Positions 19,160 to 28,724 of a stretch of DNA of 64,000 nucleotides are shown piece after piece. Origin of the DNA: Legionella sp. MW5194. Lineage in GTDB: Bacteria; Pseudomonadota; Gammaproteobacteria; Legionellales; Legionellaceae. Within the stretch, counting starts at the first letter, position 1; every line of letters starts with the position of its first letter. A program made the translations under genes and the position numbers. The stretch covers positions 1,488,001 to 1,552,000 of the forward strand of contig NZ_CP045732.1 in the NCBI RefSeq assembly GCF_016864235.1, given 5' to 3'. The notes beneath the pieces were generated by a model. The model was not told where the DNA came from, did no database searches, and worked only from the letters and a program-made list of their open reading frames with translations.

Positions 19160-20234
19160 AAAAGGGCTTCGCCACGCAGTCTGTGGGCTGTTGGCTCTGC
19201 TATTCAGCAGCCAGGGTTGGTCCAGTCCAGCCCTGACTGCTGAAGACATTCCTTCCTTACGCCGCGACTACCAGCTTTATCAGGCCTGGTCTTTAGGCAG
19301 AAATTATTATTTTGGCACCACGCTGAAAAAAGATCGTATCATGGCGCTTGCCTGGCAACTGATTTATGTTGGCTTACTGCCCGAGCGGTATCCGGATAAA
19401 AACACACTGCTTTCTTTTTACCAACAGGGCTTATCCAGTTCCCAACACGCCGAAGCTAAAAACAAGGCGGCCTTGCTTAAGGAGAAATATCACCTGACTG
19501 ACACCCTGAGTGAAGCGCAACTGGCTATAGCCTATCGCGTGCGCGACGAAGTGAATGCCTGGGATAAACTGCATCTGGAGTTGCCACCCGAAGCAGTCAG
19601 TGCCCACTTTAACCACTGGTTGCAATGGCTTGCCGAGCGAGGCAACAGGGAGTTGGCATTGTTGCTGGATGAGCAGGCCAGCCAACTGAGCCGGGAGAAA
19701 AAATTTCCTATCGTGTACGGGCAAGTGATTATTCGGGGACCGGAGCCCCTGGGCATGGTGCAGAGCAATGTACCCTTGGACCCGGAGGGTTATTTTGTGG
19801 CTCAGGCAGCCGAACGTTCGTTGACGTTCGCGCTCCCAGGCTATCAACCCGTCGTCATTCCAGTGGATAATCGGTCAATTCAGCGTGTGGGGCCAGTGGT
19901 ATTGGTCAAGCGTTCACACAGCCCGGGCACTGGCGTCGTAGGTCGCGTGCTTCCCTGGCGTGGGCTGCAATACGGTAATATTGTATTAACCCTGGATGAA
20001 ACCAATACCATCAAACAATCCGATCCCTGGTATCATCCCGTCATCCCGTTAACCGTGACACCGGCCGGTGAATTTTATGCGACCGGGTTGGTACCGGGAA
20101 AATACCATCTCTACATCACCACAGCGGGGGTTTCCACCGCCATTCACTTCACGGCGAAAGAAGGGGAAATTCGCGGTCTGTCGCTGATTGATTTACGGGC
20201 CAGGGCAGGGGAAAGTATGGCAGGGAAAGCGTGA
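19140..20234 (+). CDS. Secreted protein overlapping bamD, function unknown
   Basis: 364 residues from the ATG at 19140 (MTARSVKKG). This start gives a normal signal peptide (basic start, hydrophobic LLALLF, cleavage near SSQGWSS); a longer frame from 19095 would only bury it. The N-terminal 200 residues are helical and Gln/Leu-rich (SEAQLAIAYRVRDEV). The C-terminal 160 are beta-rich with YGNIVLTLDE and GLVPGKYHLYI, resembling carboxypeptidase-regulatory or Ig-like domains. The 20-base overlap with bamD suggests translational coupling and a possible envelope role. No family recognised. Confidence 0.75.
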   Translation: MTARSVKKGLRHAVCGLLALLFSSQGWSSPALTAEDIPSLRRDYQLYQAWSLGRNYYFGTTLKKDRIMALAWQLIYVGLLPERYPDKNTLLSFYQQGLSSSQHAEAKNKAALLKEKYHLTDTLSEAQLAIAYRVRDEVNAWDKLHLELPPEAVSAHFNHWLQWLAERGNRELALLLDEQASQLSREKKFPIVYGQVIIRGPEPLGMVQSNVPLDPEGYFVAQAAERSLTFALPGYQPVVIPVDNRSIQRVGPVVLVKRSHSPGTGVVGRVLPWRGLQYGNIVLTLDETNTIKQSDPWYHPVIPLTVTPAGEFYATGLVPGKYHLYITTAGVSTAIHFTAKEGEIRGLSLIDLRARAGESMAGKA

Positions 20235-20257
20235 GCCACCCCTGCCGCCCCATGCGG

Positions 20258-21193
20258 CTAGGCGGGAAACGCTTCTTTTTCGAGGGATGGGGCAATTGCG
20301 TTTGTGGATTTTTGCTGAAGTCCATTCATCAGGTCATTGGTTAAGGCACGTAATTCGCCACATAATAACGTGAGGGCAGCGTCGCGTTGCATGTAGTTTT
20401 CTTCAAGTTGACTGATGTCATTGAATTCATCAATCAGGTAATCCAGGCATTTCAAGCGTTTGAAGGTCAATTCATGGGTCAGCGTCAATTGAATGCGCTC
20501 ATTCCAGATTAATGAAATTTCAGCGGCGACCAAACCCTGTGATAACAGCGTGATAATCTCTTCGGCCGGTAACTCATAGCCTTTGCAATTGACGCGCTTT
20601 TTTTCATCACCTGGTGAAAAAAGCAAGCAGTCAGACGCTAACTGGAAGGGGCTTGGTAAAGAACCCGGCTCCGAAATCCATTCAGCAAAACGTGCCGCTA
20701 AATTTTCGGGGTGAAACAAGGGCTCCAGCTGAATTCCGGGTATTGATTTGCGCAGCAGCGCAAGGAGTTGGGACGCTTGATTTTCGCTGGCCGTGTTGAT
20801 AATGAGACGCTGGCAGCTTGTATCAAGCAGGGCGGGCAACCGTTTTTGGACACAAAACGATTTGGGCAGTAGTTCAAACTCAAGATCTTCTGCCAATTGG
20901 GCTTTTTCAGCGCGTTTGATCGAACGGCCCTGCTGCGTTTCCAGAGCCTGGACTTTTTCAGCCAGGAGACGGTTGATGACGCCTCGCGGCAGGATACGCT
21001 CTTCTTTACCCAGGCAAAAGTGATTGACACCGGCCACTTCCTGAACCAGTTCATCCTGATAAGCCGGCAGCCAGCCATAAATAAATCGGGCATGGGGCGG
21101 GCAGGGTTTTAACCGTTCTTCACTCAGCGCGGCATTGAAATCGACGGGTTCGTTTAATTCGTAGTTATAGACGAGGGCATTACTAAACCACAT
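20258..21193 (-). CDS. rdgC: Recombination-associated protein RdgC
   Basis: 311 residues, the usual length. The N-terminus MWFSNALVYNYEL, the central LPRGVINRLLAEKV stretch (around 90-103) and the late ELTFKRLKCLDYL segment match RdgC, the ring-shaped DNA-binding protein that restrains RecA. It is transcribed alone. Its 5' flank (21194-21352) holds a riboswitch-like element read from the other strand. It converges with the bamD-linked secreted-protein gene, 23 bases apart. Confidence 0.93.
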   Translation of the reverse strand: MWFSNALVYNYELNEPVDFNAALSEERLKPCPPHARFIYGWLPAYQDELVQEVAGVNHFCLGKEERILPRGVINRLLAEKVQALETQQGRSIKRAEKAQLAEDLEFELLPKSFCVQKRLPALLDTSCQRLIINTASENQASQLLALLRKSIPGIQLEPLFHPENLAARFAEWISEPGSLPSPFQLASDCLLFSPGDEKKRVNCKGYELPAEEIITLLSQGLVAAEISLIWNERIQLTLTHELTFKRLKCLDYLIDEFNDISQLEENYMQRDAALTLLCGELRALTNDLMNGLQQKSTNAIAPSLEKEAFPA

Positions 21194-21230
21194 GATTGTT
21201 CCTTATCAGCAAAAAGGCGATGCTATCATG

Positions 21231-21330
21231 TTTAATGGAGACTGCGATAGGGTGCGAATCCCAGTGCGGCGCCATTAAAATCCGGATGTGTAACGGAAAG
21301 TCTGCCAACCCGAAAGCTGGCAGCATTTTA
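21231..21330 (+). ncRNA. Structured RNA candidate, partly cobalamin-riboswitch-like
   Basis: On the plus strand, TTTAATGG (21231-21238) pairs with CCATTAAA (21272-21279). Inside, GGG-TGCGAAT-CCC (21250-21262) forms a hairpin whose seven-base loop is the same as loop L5 of the E. coli btuB cobalamin riboswitch as I recall it. Downstream, CTGCCAAC/GCTGGCAG (21302-21323, one mismatch) is followed by CATTTTATT, like an intrinsic terminator. No plus-strand gene begins until 22395, and a complete B12 core is not evident. It could be a degenerate riboswitch, a small RNA, or only a chance set of hairpins. Confidence 0.3.
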
Positions 21331-21352
21331 TTGCAGATCCTCGAGGTCCTGA

Positions 21353-22306
21353 TTACCAGTAGGCATTCAATGCCAGTACATAGGAGGTAAACTCGCCCGT
21401 GTCTTTACCGGCGGCACTTTTCCACACGCCGCCGATTAAACCGATGTTCTCATTGAAATTGTATTCAATGGCGGGTGCATAGGTAATCTGATCGACAGTA
21501 CCATGGCCTAAAGGCGCCGGCAGGCCGGCGGCTGTGGTGCCGGGATTGCCTCTGAAGGTTGTTGCCTGACGGTTAGCGACATAGCCTTCCAATACGGCGA
21601 CCCAATGCTGAGTCAAACTGAGTTCACCTGCCAAATCAAGACTGACCAGATCACCTGGATCCAGAGTCGCATCGGTGTCCAGTGCGCCGCCGAAGGTGTT
21701 GAAACCACGCAGTCTGACGTCATTGGCGTGCATGTAGGCCAAGCTTAAACGTGTCCGCAGGTAAATGGTGTCATTAAAGGGCTTTAAGTGCTGGAAATTA
21801 AGAGCTAAAGCCGTCTGATAGCTGCCAATCCCGGAGGCGTCGGTTCCATTGGCAAATGGACTTAAATGTTCGTATTGACCGGTGGGCAAGGTTTCCTGAA
21901 CAGTAAACCGCAGATCAGGACGCCATTTGGAGTCCTTTTGTTCAAGCACCTGATAGCCTAAGGTCACGGCTGTGTCGCTGACCTTGTGCGAGGAACTCCC
22001 CCGAAAGCGATTAAAGGCATAAGGCAGGATGAACTGTATATCCAGCCGGTCGGTTAAACCGTGCGAAAAAATAGGGTTAATGATGGTACTGATATTGGCT
22101 GGCGTGTGCGTTAATTTCCAATGCTTGTCGTAAACACCATCATTGTCATTGTAAAACAGATAGGTTTCAAGATTGGTATGGCCTTTAGGGATGGTATGGC
22201 CAGAAGGAGCAAGCAAGGGACCGGTGTACCAGGGGCCTGCCATCGCTACTTTACAAAACAGCAGGCTGGCTAAAATGGAGACTGGTTTGGTAAAGTTAGC
22301 TTTCAT
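21353..22306 (-). CDS. Outer-membrane beta-barrel protein (phenol-pathway MetA-like)
   Basis: 317 residues. A signal peptide (cut near AMAGP, residue 24) is followed by alternating beta-strands with frequent aromatic residues, ending in an aromatic C-terminus (LALNAYW) typical of outer-membrane barrels. Blocks such as GLTDRLDIQFILPYAF and RFTVQETLPTGQYE recall the family annotated as a putative MetA pathway of phenol degradation, whose function is largely unknown. It is monocistronic, divergent from rlmI, with an SD-like AGAGGTG before the ATG. Confidence 0.75.
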   Translation of the reverse strand: MKANFTKPVSILASLLFCKVAMAGPWYTGPLLAPSGHTIPKGHTNLETYLFYNDNDGVYDKHWKLTHTPANISTIINPIFSHGLTDRLDIQFILPYAFNRFRGSSSHKVSDTAVTLGYQVLEQKDSKWRPDLRFTVQETLPTGQYEHLSPFANGTDASGIGSYQTALALNFQHLKPFNDTIYLRTRLSLAYMHANDVRLRGFNTFGGALDTDATLDPGDLVSLDLAGELSLTQHWVAVLEGYVANRQATTFRGNPGTTAAGLPAPLGHGTVDQITYAPAIEYNFNENIGLIGGVWKSAAGKDTGEFTSYVLALNAYW

Positions 22307-22394
22307 AATACACCTCTTGTTATAATAATGGCCTTGCGGCGGTTAAATACTCTGGTGTAGATTAGCCCACTTTTCATTTTTGGGAAATAGTTAA

Positions 22395-23567
22395 ATGAAT
22401 GCCTCAGTTGTACTTGAACAGAGCAAACAGTCCAGTATCTTGCGTGGACATCCCTGGATATTTCCCAAGGCCATTGCCAAAACAACCGGCCACCTGCAAA
22501 CCGGTGAACTGGTGTCTATCCTGAACGCCGAGGGAGCGCTGGTAGGGACTGGTGTTTATAACGAACATTCCCTCTACCGTGTCCGGGTTCTGGCTCTGGC
22601 ATTTGAAAAAATCGACTGCTCTTCGTTTGCAGGCATTGTTAAACACCGGCTTCGGCAAGCCCTTACCCTGAGGCAAGCCTTAAACCTACCTAATGAAACC
22701 ACCAACGCCTACCGCCTGTTCAACAGTGAAGCCGATGGCTTGTCGGGTTTGACCATTGATTGCTTCAATACCTGCTGCGCCGTTTCGAGTTCTGCTTATT
22801 GGGTAGAGGCGCAGCGGCCCGAGATCATTGCCTGCCTTCAGGAAATCATACCCTGTGATGAGGTGATTTGGCTTTCGCAGAGTAAACCCTTAAGTCAGGA
22901 TGGCTGGGAGGCAGAAGCTGAAGCGATTAATCCCCGGGTAACGGAAATAGTCGAGGGCGGCGTGCGTTTCCAGATTGATTTTTCAACCGCACAAAAAACC
23001 GGCTTGTTCATTGACCAACGGGAAAACCACCAGCGCATTGCGGCGCTCGCCAAAGGCAAAAAGGTACTTGACCTGTATTCCTACACTGGCGGTTTTGCCT
23101 TGCATGCGGCTAAAGCAGGAGCCTTGAAAGTCACGGCTGTTGACAGTTCCAAACCGGCCATTGAACAAGCCATACGCAATGCCCAGTTAAATGGAGTGAA
23201 TCAGGTGGAATGGGTTGCGGCGGATGCCCGTGATTACCTGGCTCAGGCAGGCGATTATGATTTGATTATCCTTGACCCGCCAAAGCTTGTGCCCTCGAGA
23301 CGCGATTTGAATCGCGCGAAAAACTATTACCGCTTCCTGCATCGGGAAGTATTTAAGGCCATGGTGCCGGGGTCGCTGTTGATGACCTGCAATTGTTCAT
23401 CGGCTTTGTCAGCCCAGGAATTTGCAGCCCTTGCTGCCGGTCAGGCGGCCATGGTCGGCAAACAGGTTCGGCTAGTCGGCATTTTTGGACCGGCAAGTTG
23501 CCATCCTACGCTGCCATCCTTTCCCGAGGGCAATTACCTGACTGCGGTGTTGCTCGCTGTGGTTTAA
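22395..23567 (+). CDS. rlmI: 23S rRNA methyltransferase RlmI-like
   Basis: 390 residues: an N-terminal PUA-type RNA-binding domain (RGHPWIFPKAIAKT around 18-31), then a Rossmann methyltransferase with the SAM motif KVLDLYSYTGGFALHAA (around 224-240) and the catalytic DPPKLVPSR segment (around 296-304). E. coli RlmI makes m5C1962 in 23S rRNA, and this protein fits in length and order of domains. A TCNCS segment follows, where the second conserved cysteine of the fold lies. It ends four bases inside the convergent DUF4286 gene. Confidence 0.88.
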   Translation: MNASVVLEQSKQSSILRGHPWIFPKAIAKTTGHLQTGELVSILNAEGALVGTGVYNEHSLYRVRVLALAFEKIDCSSFAGIVKHRLRQALTLRQALNLPNETTNAYRLFNSEADGLSGLTIDCFNTCCAVSSSAYWVEAQRPEIIACLQEIIPCDEVIWLSQSKPLSQDGWEAEAEAINPRVTEIVEGGVRFQIDFSTAQKTGLFIDQRENHQRIAALAKGKKVLDLYSYTGGFALHAAKAGALKVTAVDSSKPAIEQAIRNAQLNGVNQVEWVAADARDYLAQAGDYDLIILDPPKLVPSRRDLNRAKNYYRFLHREVFKAMVPGSLLMTCNCSSALSAQEFAALAAGQAAMVGKQVRLVGIFGPASCHPTLPSFPEGNYLTAVLLAVV

Positions 23568-23887
23568 TCCGATTCAACAGCATAGCGGTTTAGCACCGTA
23601 AGTAAGCGACGGGTGGCGGTGAATTGACTGCCAAAACGGTCAATACCATCCTGCCGCATCCTGGGAGCATGATCCCGGATGTAATTGCGGTAATGGTCTT
23701 CGCTCGCTAAGTAATAATGCACGACCAGCGTGCGGCGTTCACCCGTCTGAGATTCGCTGTCCATGGACACGGTGGCGTTCAAAAAGCCCTCAAAGGCAAG
23801 CAGTTCCTGAATGTGAGGTTTTAACCACCCGATAAAGGCTTCAACAATGGCTGCATCGACCGTTAAATTGACTTCATAAATCAACAT
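23564..23887 (-). CDS. DUF4286 family protein
   Basis: 107 residues of a small alpha/beta protein beginning MLIYEVNLTVD, with the later HYYLASEDHYRNYIRDHAPRM block. This fits the DUF4286 family, a dimeric alpha-beta barrel-like fold of unknown function. It begins nine bases after hisIE on the same strand, so it is probably read through from the his operon. Its 3' end overlaps rlmI by four bases. No direct link to histidine synthesis is known to me. Confidence 0.78.
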   Translation of the reverse strand: MLIYEVNLTVDAAIVEAFIGWLKPHIQELLAFEGFLNATVSMDSESQTGERRTLVVHYYLASEDHYRNYIRDHAPRMRQDGIDRFGSQFTATRRLLTVLNRYAVESD

Positions 23888-23896
23888 GAAAATTCC

Positions 23897-24523
23897 TTAT
23901 TGGTTGTGTCGTTTTCTGTTTCGTTCTTTAAGGCAATCGAGCAGCGCATAAAAACTGACGTCACAGGCGTTAAGCAGTACAAGCAGATGATAAAGCAAAT
24001 CCGCACTTTCATTAACCAATTCAAGGCGATCGCCTTTGACTGCCGCAATGACTGTTTCAACGGCTTCTTCTCCGACCTTTTGCGCACAGCGTGCGGTGCC
24101 GCTCAGCAGCAATTGCCGGGTATAACTGGGTGAATCCGTTGCGGTTGCGCGTTGTTGAATAACCGCAATCAATGCCGCTAAAAAGGCAAGCGGCCTGTCA
24201 TTTGACGGTTGAAAACAACTGGTAAAGCCTAAATGACAGGCTGGACCTTCAGGTTTTACCTGAACAAGAAGAGCATCCTGGTCACAGTCAGTACTGATTG
24301 CCATGACCGTCATGGTATTGCCCGAGGTTTCGCCTTTCTGCCACAGGCGCTGTTTACTGCGGCTGTACAGAGTGAGCAGTTGCGTCTCAAGCGTTACCCG
24401 CAGCGCTTCTTCATTCATGTAACCGAGCATCAGGACCTGGCCGTCTTCGTAATGTTGCACAATCACCGGCATGAGTCCTGCCATCTTTTGCCAGTCAAGC
24501 GGCGTCGATAAATGGTTTAACAT
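23897..24523 (-). CDS. hisIE: HisIE: PR-AMP cyclohydrolase / PR-ATP pyrophosphatase
   Basis: A 208-residue fusion carrying out steps 2 and 3 of histidine synthesis. The N-terminal cyclohydrolase domain has [18 protein letters not shown] and the STDCD metal-binding segment. The C-terminal MazG-like pyrophosphohydrolase has the [14 protein letters not shown] and [13 protein letters not shown] helices with the acidic metal ligands. It is the last canonical gene of the operon and overlaps hisF by seven bases. Confidence 0.95.
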   Translation of the reverse strand: MLNHLSTPLDWQKMAGLMPVIVQHYEDGQVLMLGYMNEEALRVTLETQLLTLYSRSKQRLWQKGETSGNTMTVMAISTDCDQDALLVQVKPEGPACHLGFTSCFQPSNDRPLAFLAALIAVIQQRATATDSPSYTRQLLLSGTARCAQKVGEEAVETVIAAVKGDRLELVNESADLLYHLLVLLNACDVSFYALLDCLKERNRKRHNQ

Positions 24524-25287
24524 GGTCGCACCTCAATGTTGTGTTGAGCAAGTGTGTTTTTAACGTCAGCAATGCTTAATCGCTGCTCATGAAATAAGCT
24601 GGCGGCCAAGGCGCCGTCCACCCGGCATTGTTGAAAAACCTCGACGAAATGATACGCATCACCGGCGCCGCCGGAGGCGATGAGAGGAATGGACAGCAGC
24701 TCGCGAGCGGCGGTCAATTGCACCCGATCATACCCTGTGCGCATGCCATCCGCGCGCATGCAGTTCAACACCACTTCGCCTGCCCCCCGTTCCTGCACTT
24801 CCCTTAACCAATCACAGGTCCTGCGGCGAGCGTTTTGCCTTTTATTCTCGTCTCCCGTGTACTGGTAAACATAATAATCGCCGTCAACCCATTGGCTATC
24901 GACACCCACCACCACGCATTGACTGCCGAAGGCGTGGGCCAGTTTATCAATTAAATCCGGTGTTTCCAGGGCTGGGCTATTGATGGAAATTTTATCCGCA
25001 CCGGCATTGAGAATGCGGCGCGCCTGGTCCAGGGTACGAATTCCGCCGGCCACAGTGAAAGGGATGGTCAGGGTGGCGGCAACCTGATTGACCCAGTTTT
25101 CAGAAACCGAACGCTGGTCGCTGCTGGCGGTGATGTCGTAAAAAACCAGTTCATCAGCCCCCTGATCACTGTAACAGGCAGCCAGTTCAAGAATGTCGCC
25201 AACCACGCGGTGATTACGAAACTGCACGCCTTTCACCACCTGATTGTTGCGTACGTCAAGACAGGGAATGATGCGTTTGGCTAACAT
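24517..25287 (-). CDS. hisF: Imidazole glycerol phosphate synthase cyclase subunit
   Basis: 256 residues of a TIM barrel starting [14 protein letters not shown], with catalytic Asp at position 11 and the second catalytic Asp in the [13 protein letters not shown] block. The phosphate-binding ASGGAG loop is around residue 203. It works with HisH to turn PRFAR plus ammonia into imidazole glycerol phosphate and AICAR. Short overlaps with hisIE and hisA (7 bases each) indicate one transcript. Confidence 0.96.
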   Translation of the reverse strand: MLAKRIIPCLDVRNNQVVKGVQFRNHRVVGDILELAACYSDQGADELVFYDITASSDQRSVSENWVNQVAATLTIPFTVAGGIRTLDQARRILNAGADKISINSPALETPDLIDKLAHAFGSQCVVVGVDSQWVDGDYYVYQYTGDENKRQNARRRTCDWLREVQERGAGEVVLNCMRADGMRTGYDRVQLTAARELLSIPLIASGGAGDAYHFVEVFQQCRVDGALAASLFHEQRLSIADVKNTLAQHNIEVRPC

Positions 25288-26015
25288 ACGACAGCCTCCA
25301 TCAGCGCGGTGCGCAAATCAAAATCCGTTTCATACAACAGCCGGCCCAGGATGGCGGCAGACAGACCGATGGTTTTCAGTCTGTTTAAATCCTGGTGGTG
25401 ACGGATGCCGCCGGACGCTTGCCAGGCCATGTCAGGGAATCGTTGAAGCGCCTCTTCGTAGAGCGCAAAGTTCGGGCCTGACATCATGCCATCCTTCGCA
25501 ATGTCAGTGCATAAAACCTGTTTGACTCCCTGTCGCCGGTACTGCTCAATCACATCCCATAATGACAAGGCAGTGTCGGTCTGCCAACCATGAATCGCGG
25601 GCCTTGGAATGCCGTCAATTAAGCGGACATCGACAGCCAGAACAATGTTTTCGGGTCCGCAGTAGTGAATGATTTGCGACGCTTTGACCGGATCACTGAC
25701 GGCAATGCTGCCGATAACCAGTTCGCTTACGCCTAATTCAAGGCAGGCTTGGGCGTCTGCCAAACGGCGCATGCCGCCGCCGACCTGCAGGCGGGCGCCC
25801 ACAGACTGCAACGCTTTGATGACTGACAACTGCTGAATAGCACCGGATTGAGCGCCATCCAAATCCACAATGTGCAGGCGTCTCGCGCCTTGCTGGCAGT
25901 AGTGCTGAGCTAAAGTCTGTGGTAATTTGGGGTAAACCGTGGTTTTACTGAAATCACCCTGTTGCAGGCGAACACAGTGACCTTGTTGAATATCAATGGC
26001 AGGTATGAGTAACAT
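25281..26015 (-). CDS. hisA: ProFAR isomerase
   Basis: 244 residues of a TIM barrel related to HisF. The catalytic Asp in [16 protein letters not shown] at the N-terminus and the second catalytic Asp in the [14 protein letters not shown] block are present, with two phosphate loops (VGGGMR and ASGGIR). It catalyses the Amadori rearrangement that feeds HisHF. It overlaps hisF by seven bases and abuts hisH by one base. Confidence 0.96.
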   Translation of the reverse strand: MLLIPAIDIQQGHCVRLQQGDFSKTTVYPKLPQTLAQHYCQQGARRLHIVDLDGAQSGAIQQLSVIKALQSVGARLQVGGGMRRLADAQACLELGVSELVIGSIAVSDPVKASQIIHYCGPENIVLAVDVRLIDGIPRPAIHGWQTDTALSLWDVIEQYRRQGVKQVLCTDIAKDGMMSGPNFALYEEALQRFPDMAWQASGGIRHHQDLNRLKTIGLSAAILGRLLYETDFDLRTALMEAVVC

Positions 26016-26608
26016 TATGACTCCATCTGTAAAAAATTAGAAAGTAAGGTGAGGCCCGCACGGGCTGATTTTTCCGGATGAAACTGCATGCCAAAAACCG
26101 TTCCTCTTTGGACTACGGCAGTAAAGCGCTCGCTGTAGTGACAATAGGCCGCGGCACATTCGCTGTCGAACAGGGCATAGCCATGCACAAAATAAACATA
26201 GTCCTGGGGTGTCAGCCCTGTGGCTAAAGGCGTGTCCCTGCACCAGTGCAGTTTATTCCAGCCCATGTGCGGTACCGGGCAGTCGTCTTTAACTGGCAAA
26301 CGCTTGATTCGGCCGGGCAATACCCCAAGCCCTTCGACATCGCCTTCCTCGCTGTGCTCAAACAATAACTGCATGCCGAGGCAAATGCCTAAAAGCGGTT
26401 GCTTAAGCTGTCGCAGGGGGGCAATTAAACCTTTGTCTGCCAGAGCCTGCATCGCGGCTTTCGCCGCGCCCACACCGGGTAAAATCACGTGGCTTGCGTC
26501 GGCAATCACGGCCTGGTCGTGAGTCAGGCGATAGTCATAGCCCAAACGGGTTAGCGCATTGCCTAGCGACGTTAAGTTATTGCCTGTGGCATCGATGACA
26601 GCAATCAT
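26015..26608 (-). CDS. hisH: Imidazole glycerol phosphate synthase glutaminase subunit
   Basis: 197 residues of a class I glutamine amidotransferase: LPGVGAAK oxyanion segment, [17 protein letters not shown] with the nucleophilic cysteine near residue 77, and GMQFHPEKS providing the His/Glu of the triad near the C-terminus. It supplies ammonia to HisF. It overlaps hisB by four bases. Confidence 0.96.
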   Translation of the reverse strand: MIAVIDATGNNLTSLGNALTRLGYDYRLTHDQAVIADASHVILPGVGAAKAAMQALADKGLIAPLRQLKQPLLGICLGMQLLFEHSEEGDVEGLGVLPGRIKRLPVKDDCPVPHMGWNKLHWCRDTPLATGLTPQDYVYFVHGYALFDSECAAAYCHYSERFTAVVQRGTVFGMQFHPEKSARAGLTLLSNFLQMES

Positions 26609-27657
26609 AAAACACCTTTGGTGGTTGGTAAGCTTAAACCCTCAACAGCCATGGCCTGGCGCAGGGCACGGCCTAAGGCTTTAAAGCAGGCTTCGATCAT
26701 GTGGTGGTGGTTTTGTCCTTTGACCTGAATGTGAAGACTTGCCCCCAGCGCGCTGGCCAGCGACTGGAAAAAGTGCGGCACCATTTCGGTAGCCAGTCCT
26801 CCGACGGCTTCGCGGGTAAAAGGCGCGTCAAAGGCACAATGGGCGCGGCCACCCAGATCAATGGCCAGCGAGGCCAGGGACTCATCCATGGGCAGGGTAA
26901 AGCCATAACGGGCAATGCCGCACTTGTTACCCAACGCCTGTTTCAAGGCCTCGCCCAGAATTAAGGCCGTATCTTCCACCAGATGGTGTTCATCAACGTG
27001 AGTATCGCCGCGAGCCTCCAGTGTAAGGCTAAAGCCACCGTGCCGCGCCACTTGCTCCAGCATGTGGCTGAAAAAAGCAATCGGTGTGTCAATGCGGCTG
27101 TCTTCGTCACTGTCTAAGGTTAATTGCAAGGCAATAGCCGTTTCACGCGTACGGCGGGTAAGTGACGCTTGCCGGGTTAACAGGCGCGTCACAACCTGAT
27201 CCCAGCCCTGGTTTTGATTAATCGGCAAAAAAGGTACGCCTAAATTCCCAGCCAATTGCCGATCCGTTTCCCTGTCGCCAATGACCCAGGCCTTGCTTTT
27301 GTCAAGCCTGCCGCTTTGGAGGTAGCGGTCAAGCAGACCAGTCGCTGGTTTTCGACACCCACAGGCGTCCTCGTCGCGGTGCGGGCATATGAGGATGTCG
27401 CTAAAGACGATGCCCTGCGATTGAAACAGCGCCAGAATAAAATCGTGGCAGGACTGAAACGCGTCGACAGGAAAAGACGCTGTCCCAAGCCCATCCTGAT
27501 TGCTGACCATCACCAGTTGAAATCCGGCCTGCTGAAGCCGCGAAAGGGCTGGGATAACGCCCTGGGTCAAGCGGATTTTCTCCAGCCTGTCCACCTGAAA
27601 ATCAGATGGCTCCTCAATGAGGGTCCCGTCTCTGTCAATAAAAAGTATTTTTTGCAT
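26605..27657 (-). CDS. hisB: HisB: histidinol phosphatase / IGP dehydratase
   Basis: A 350-residue bifunctional enzyme. The N-terminal HAD phosphatase starts [15 protein letters not shown] (nucleophile Asp near residue 7) and carries the zinc-binding [14 protein letters not shown] loop. The C-terminal dehydratase (from about residue 165) has [15 protein letters not shown] and the metal motifs [11 protein letters not shown] and [15 protein letters not shown]. This fused form is typical of enterobacteria and close relatives and of this operon order. Confidence 0.96.
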   Translation of the reverse strand: MQKILFIDRDGTLIEEPSDFQVDRLEKIRLTQGVIPALSRLQQAGFQLVMVSNQDGLGTASFPVDAFQSCHDFILALFQSQGIVFSDILICPHRDEDACGCRKPATGLLDRYLQSGRLDKSKAWVIGDRETDRQLAGNLGVPFLPINQNQGWDQVVTRLLTRQASLTRRTRETAIALQLTLDSDEDSRIDTPIAFFSHMLEQVARHGGFSLTLEARGDTHVDEHHLVEDTALILGEALKQALGNKCGIARYGFTLPMDESLASLAIDLGGRAHCAFDAPFTREAVGGLATEMVPHFFQSLASALGASLHIQVKGQNHHHMIEACFKALGRALRQAMAVEGLSLPTTKGVL

Positions 27658-27664
27658 AAATCAC

Positions 27665-28723
27665 TCATTGTTTTGGGAAGGCGTCAAGCGCTGCCATTAA
27701 CCGGTTATTCTGCTGTTCATCGCCTACCGTGATGCGTAACATGGATTGTAAAAGGGGCGAATTGGGAAAATGACGCACCGCAATGCCCTGTTCTGCAAAC
27801 CAGTGCTGTAAGGCCTGCGCATGAGGACTTTTAACCAGCAGGAAATTGGTACGGCTGGGATAGACCTTGTCAACCAGGTGGTGTTGACTGAGACGCACGT
27901 GTAAAATTTCCCGTTGAACCAGAATTTTTTCTACGGTATCACTAAACCAGTCCCGACGACTTAGCGCCTGTTCAGCCAGGTCCAAAACGGCGCTGGAGAA
28001 AGGGAAGGGGGACATGATGCCTTTGATGGCTTGAATCAGGGGCGCCTGGGCAAGGATGCTGCCCACCCGTAAACCGGCCATGCCATAGGCCTTGGATAAG
28101 GTTCTGAGCACGATAAGGTTGTCGTAAAGAGGAATTAAGCGCGCAGCACTTTCTGTCCGGGCAAACTCAATGTAGGCTTCATCCGCGATAACCATCGATT
28201 TTCCAGCCCATTGTTCACATAGATCGCTGACGGTCTGCAGGTCAACCAGCCCGCCAGTGGGGTTATTGGGGCGGCAAACCATGATGAGTTTGCAATCCGG
28301 CTGCCATTGCTGACGGAGAGTGTCCAGCGAAAAATGAAATTCATCTTCCGCGTTCAGAGGGCAATTGCGAATCCCTGCCTGCTGCAATTGCGCATAGAAG
28401 GCATACATGGGGAACGTGGGCGGGCATTGCAGTATGCTGTCGCTGCTACCCCGAAGAAAAAGGCGCATTAACAAATCAAGCCCATCATCACTGCCGCGGG
28501 TGATGGCCAGTTGGTCTTCATCGACCTGATACAATTGCGCCAGACGTTGCTCCAGTCGCTTCATCTGAAACGCACTGGGATAGTGATTCAGGGGGACCTC
28601 GTTTAACTGGATTGGGCTCCAGGGTAGTTCATTGGCATGCAGGCGGCATGATTGCCTATCCCCATCCGGGACATACTGTGTTATGTTTTTAAGATCCGGG
28701 CGAATCAAATCCAGAATTGACAT
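27665..28723 (-). CDS. hisC: Histidinol-phosphate aminotransferase
   Basis: 352 residues of a class II PLP-dependent aminotransferase: RPNNPTGGLV around residue 150, the ADEAYIEF segment with the cofactor Asp, and TLSKAYGMAGLRVG with the Schiff-base lysine around residue 208. It converts imidazole-acetol phosphate to histidinol phosphate. It lies one base from hisD and seven bases from hisB in the same transcript. Confidence 0.96.
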   Translation of the reverse strand: MSILDLIRPDLKNITQYVPDGDRQSCRLHANELPWSPIQLNEVPLNHYPSAFQMKRLEQRLAQLYQVDEDQLAITRGSDDGLDLLMRLFLRGSSDSILQCPPTFPMYAFYAQLQQAGIRNCPLNAEDEFHFSLDTLRQQWQPDCKLIMVCRPNNPTGGLVDLQTVSDLCEQWAGKSMVIADEAYIEFARTESAARLIPLYDNLIVLRTLSKAYGMAGLRVGSILAQAPLIQAIKGIMSPFPFSSAVLDLAEQALSRRDWFSDTVEKILVQREILHVRLSQHHLVDKVYPSRTNFLLVKSPHAQALQHWFAEQGIAVRHFPNSPLLQSMLRITVGDEQQNNRLMAALDAFPKQ

Positions 28724-28724
28724 G

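Noticed and set aside
21250-21274. GGGTGCGAATCCC followed by GCGCCA as the 3' part of a tRNA
   Set aside because: It looks like a T-arm and a CCA end, but no matching acceptor, D or anticodon arms lie upstream.
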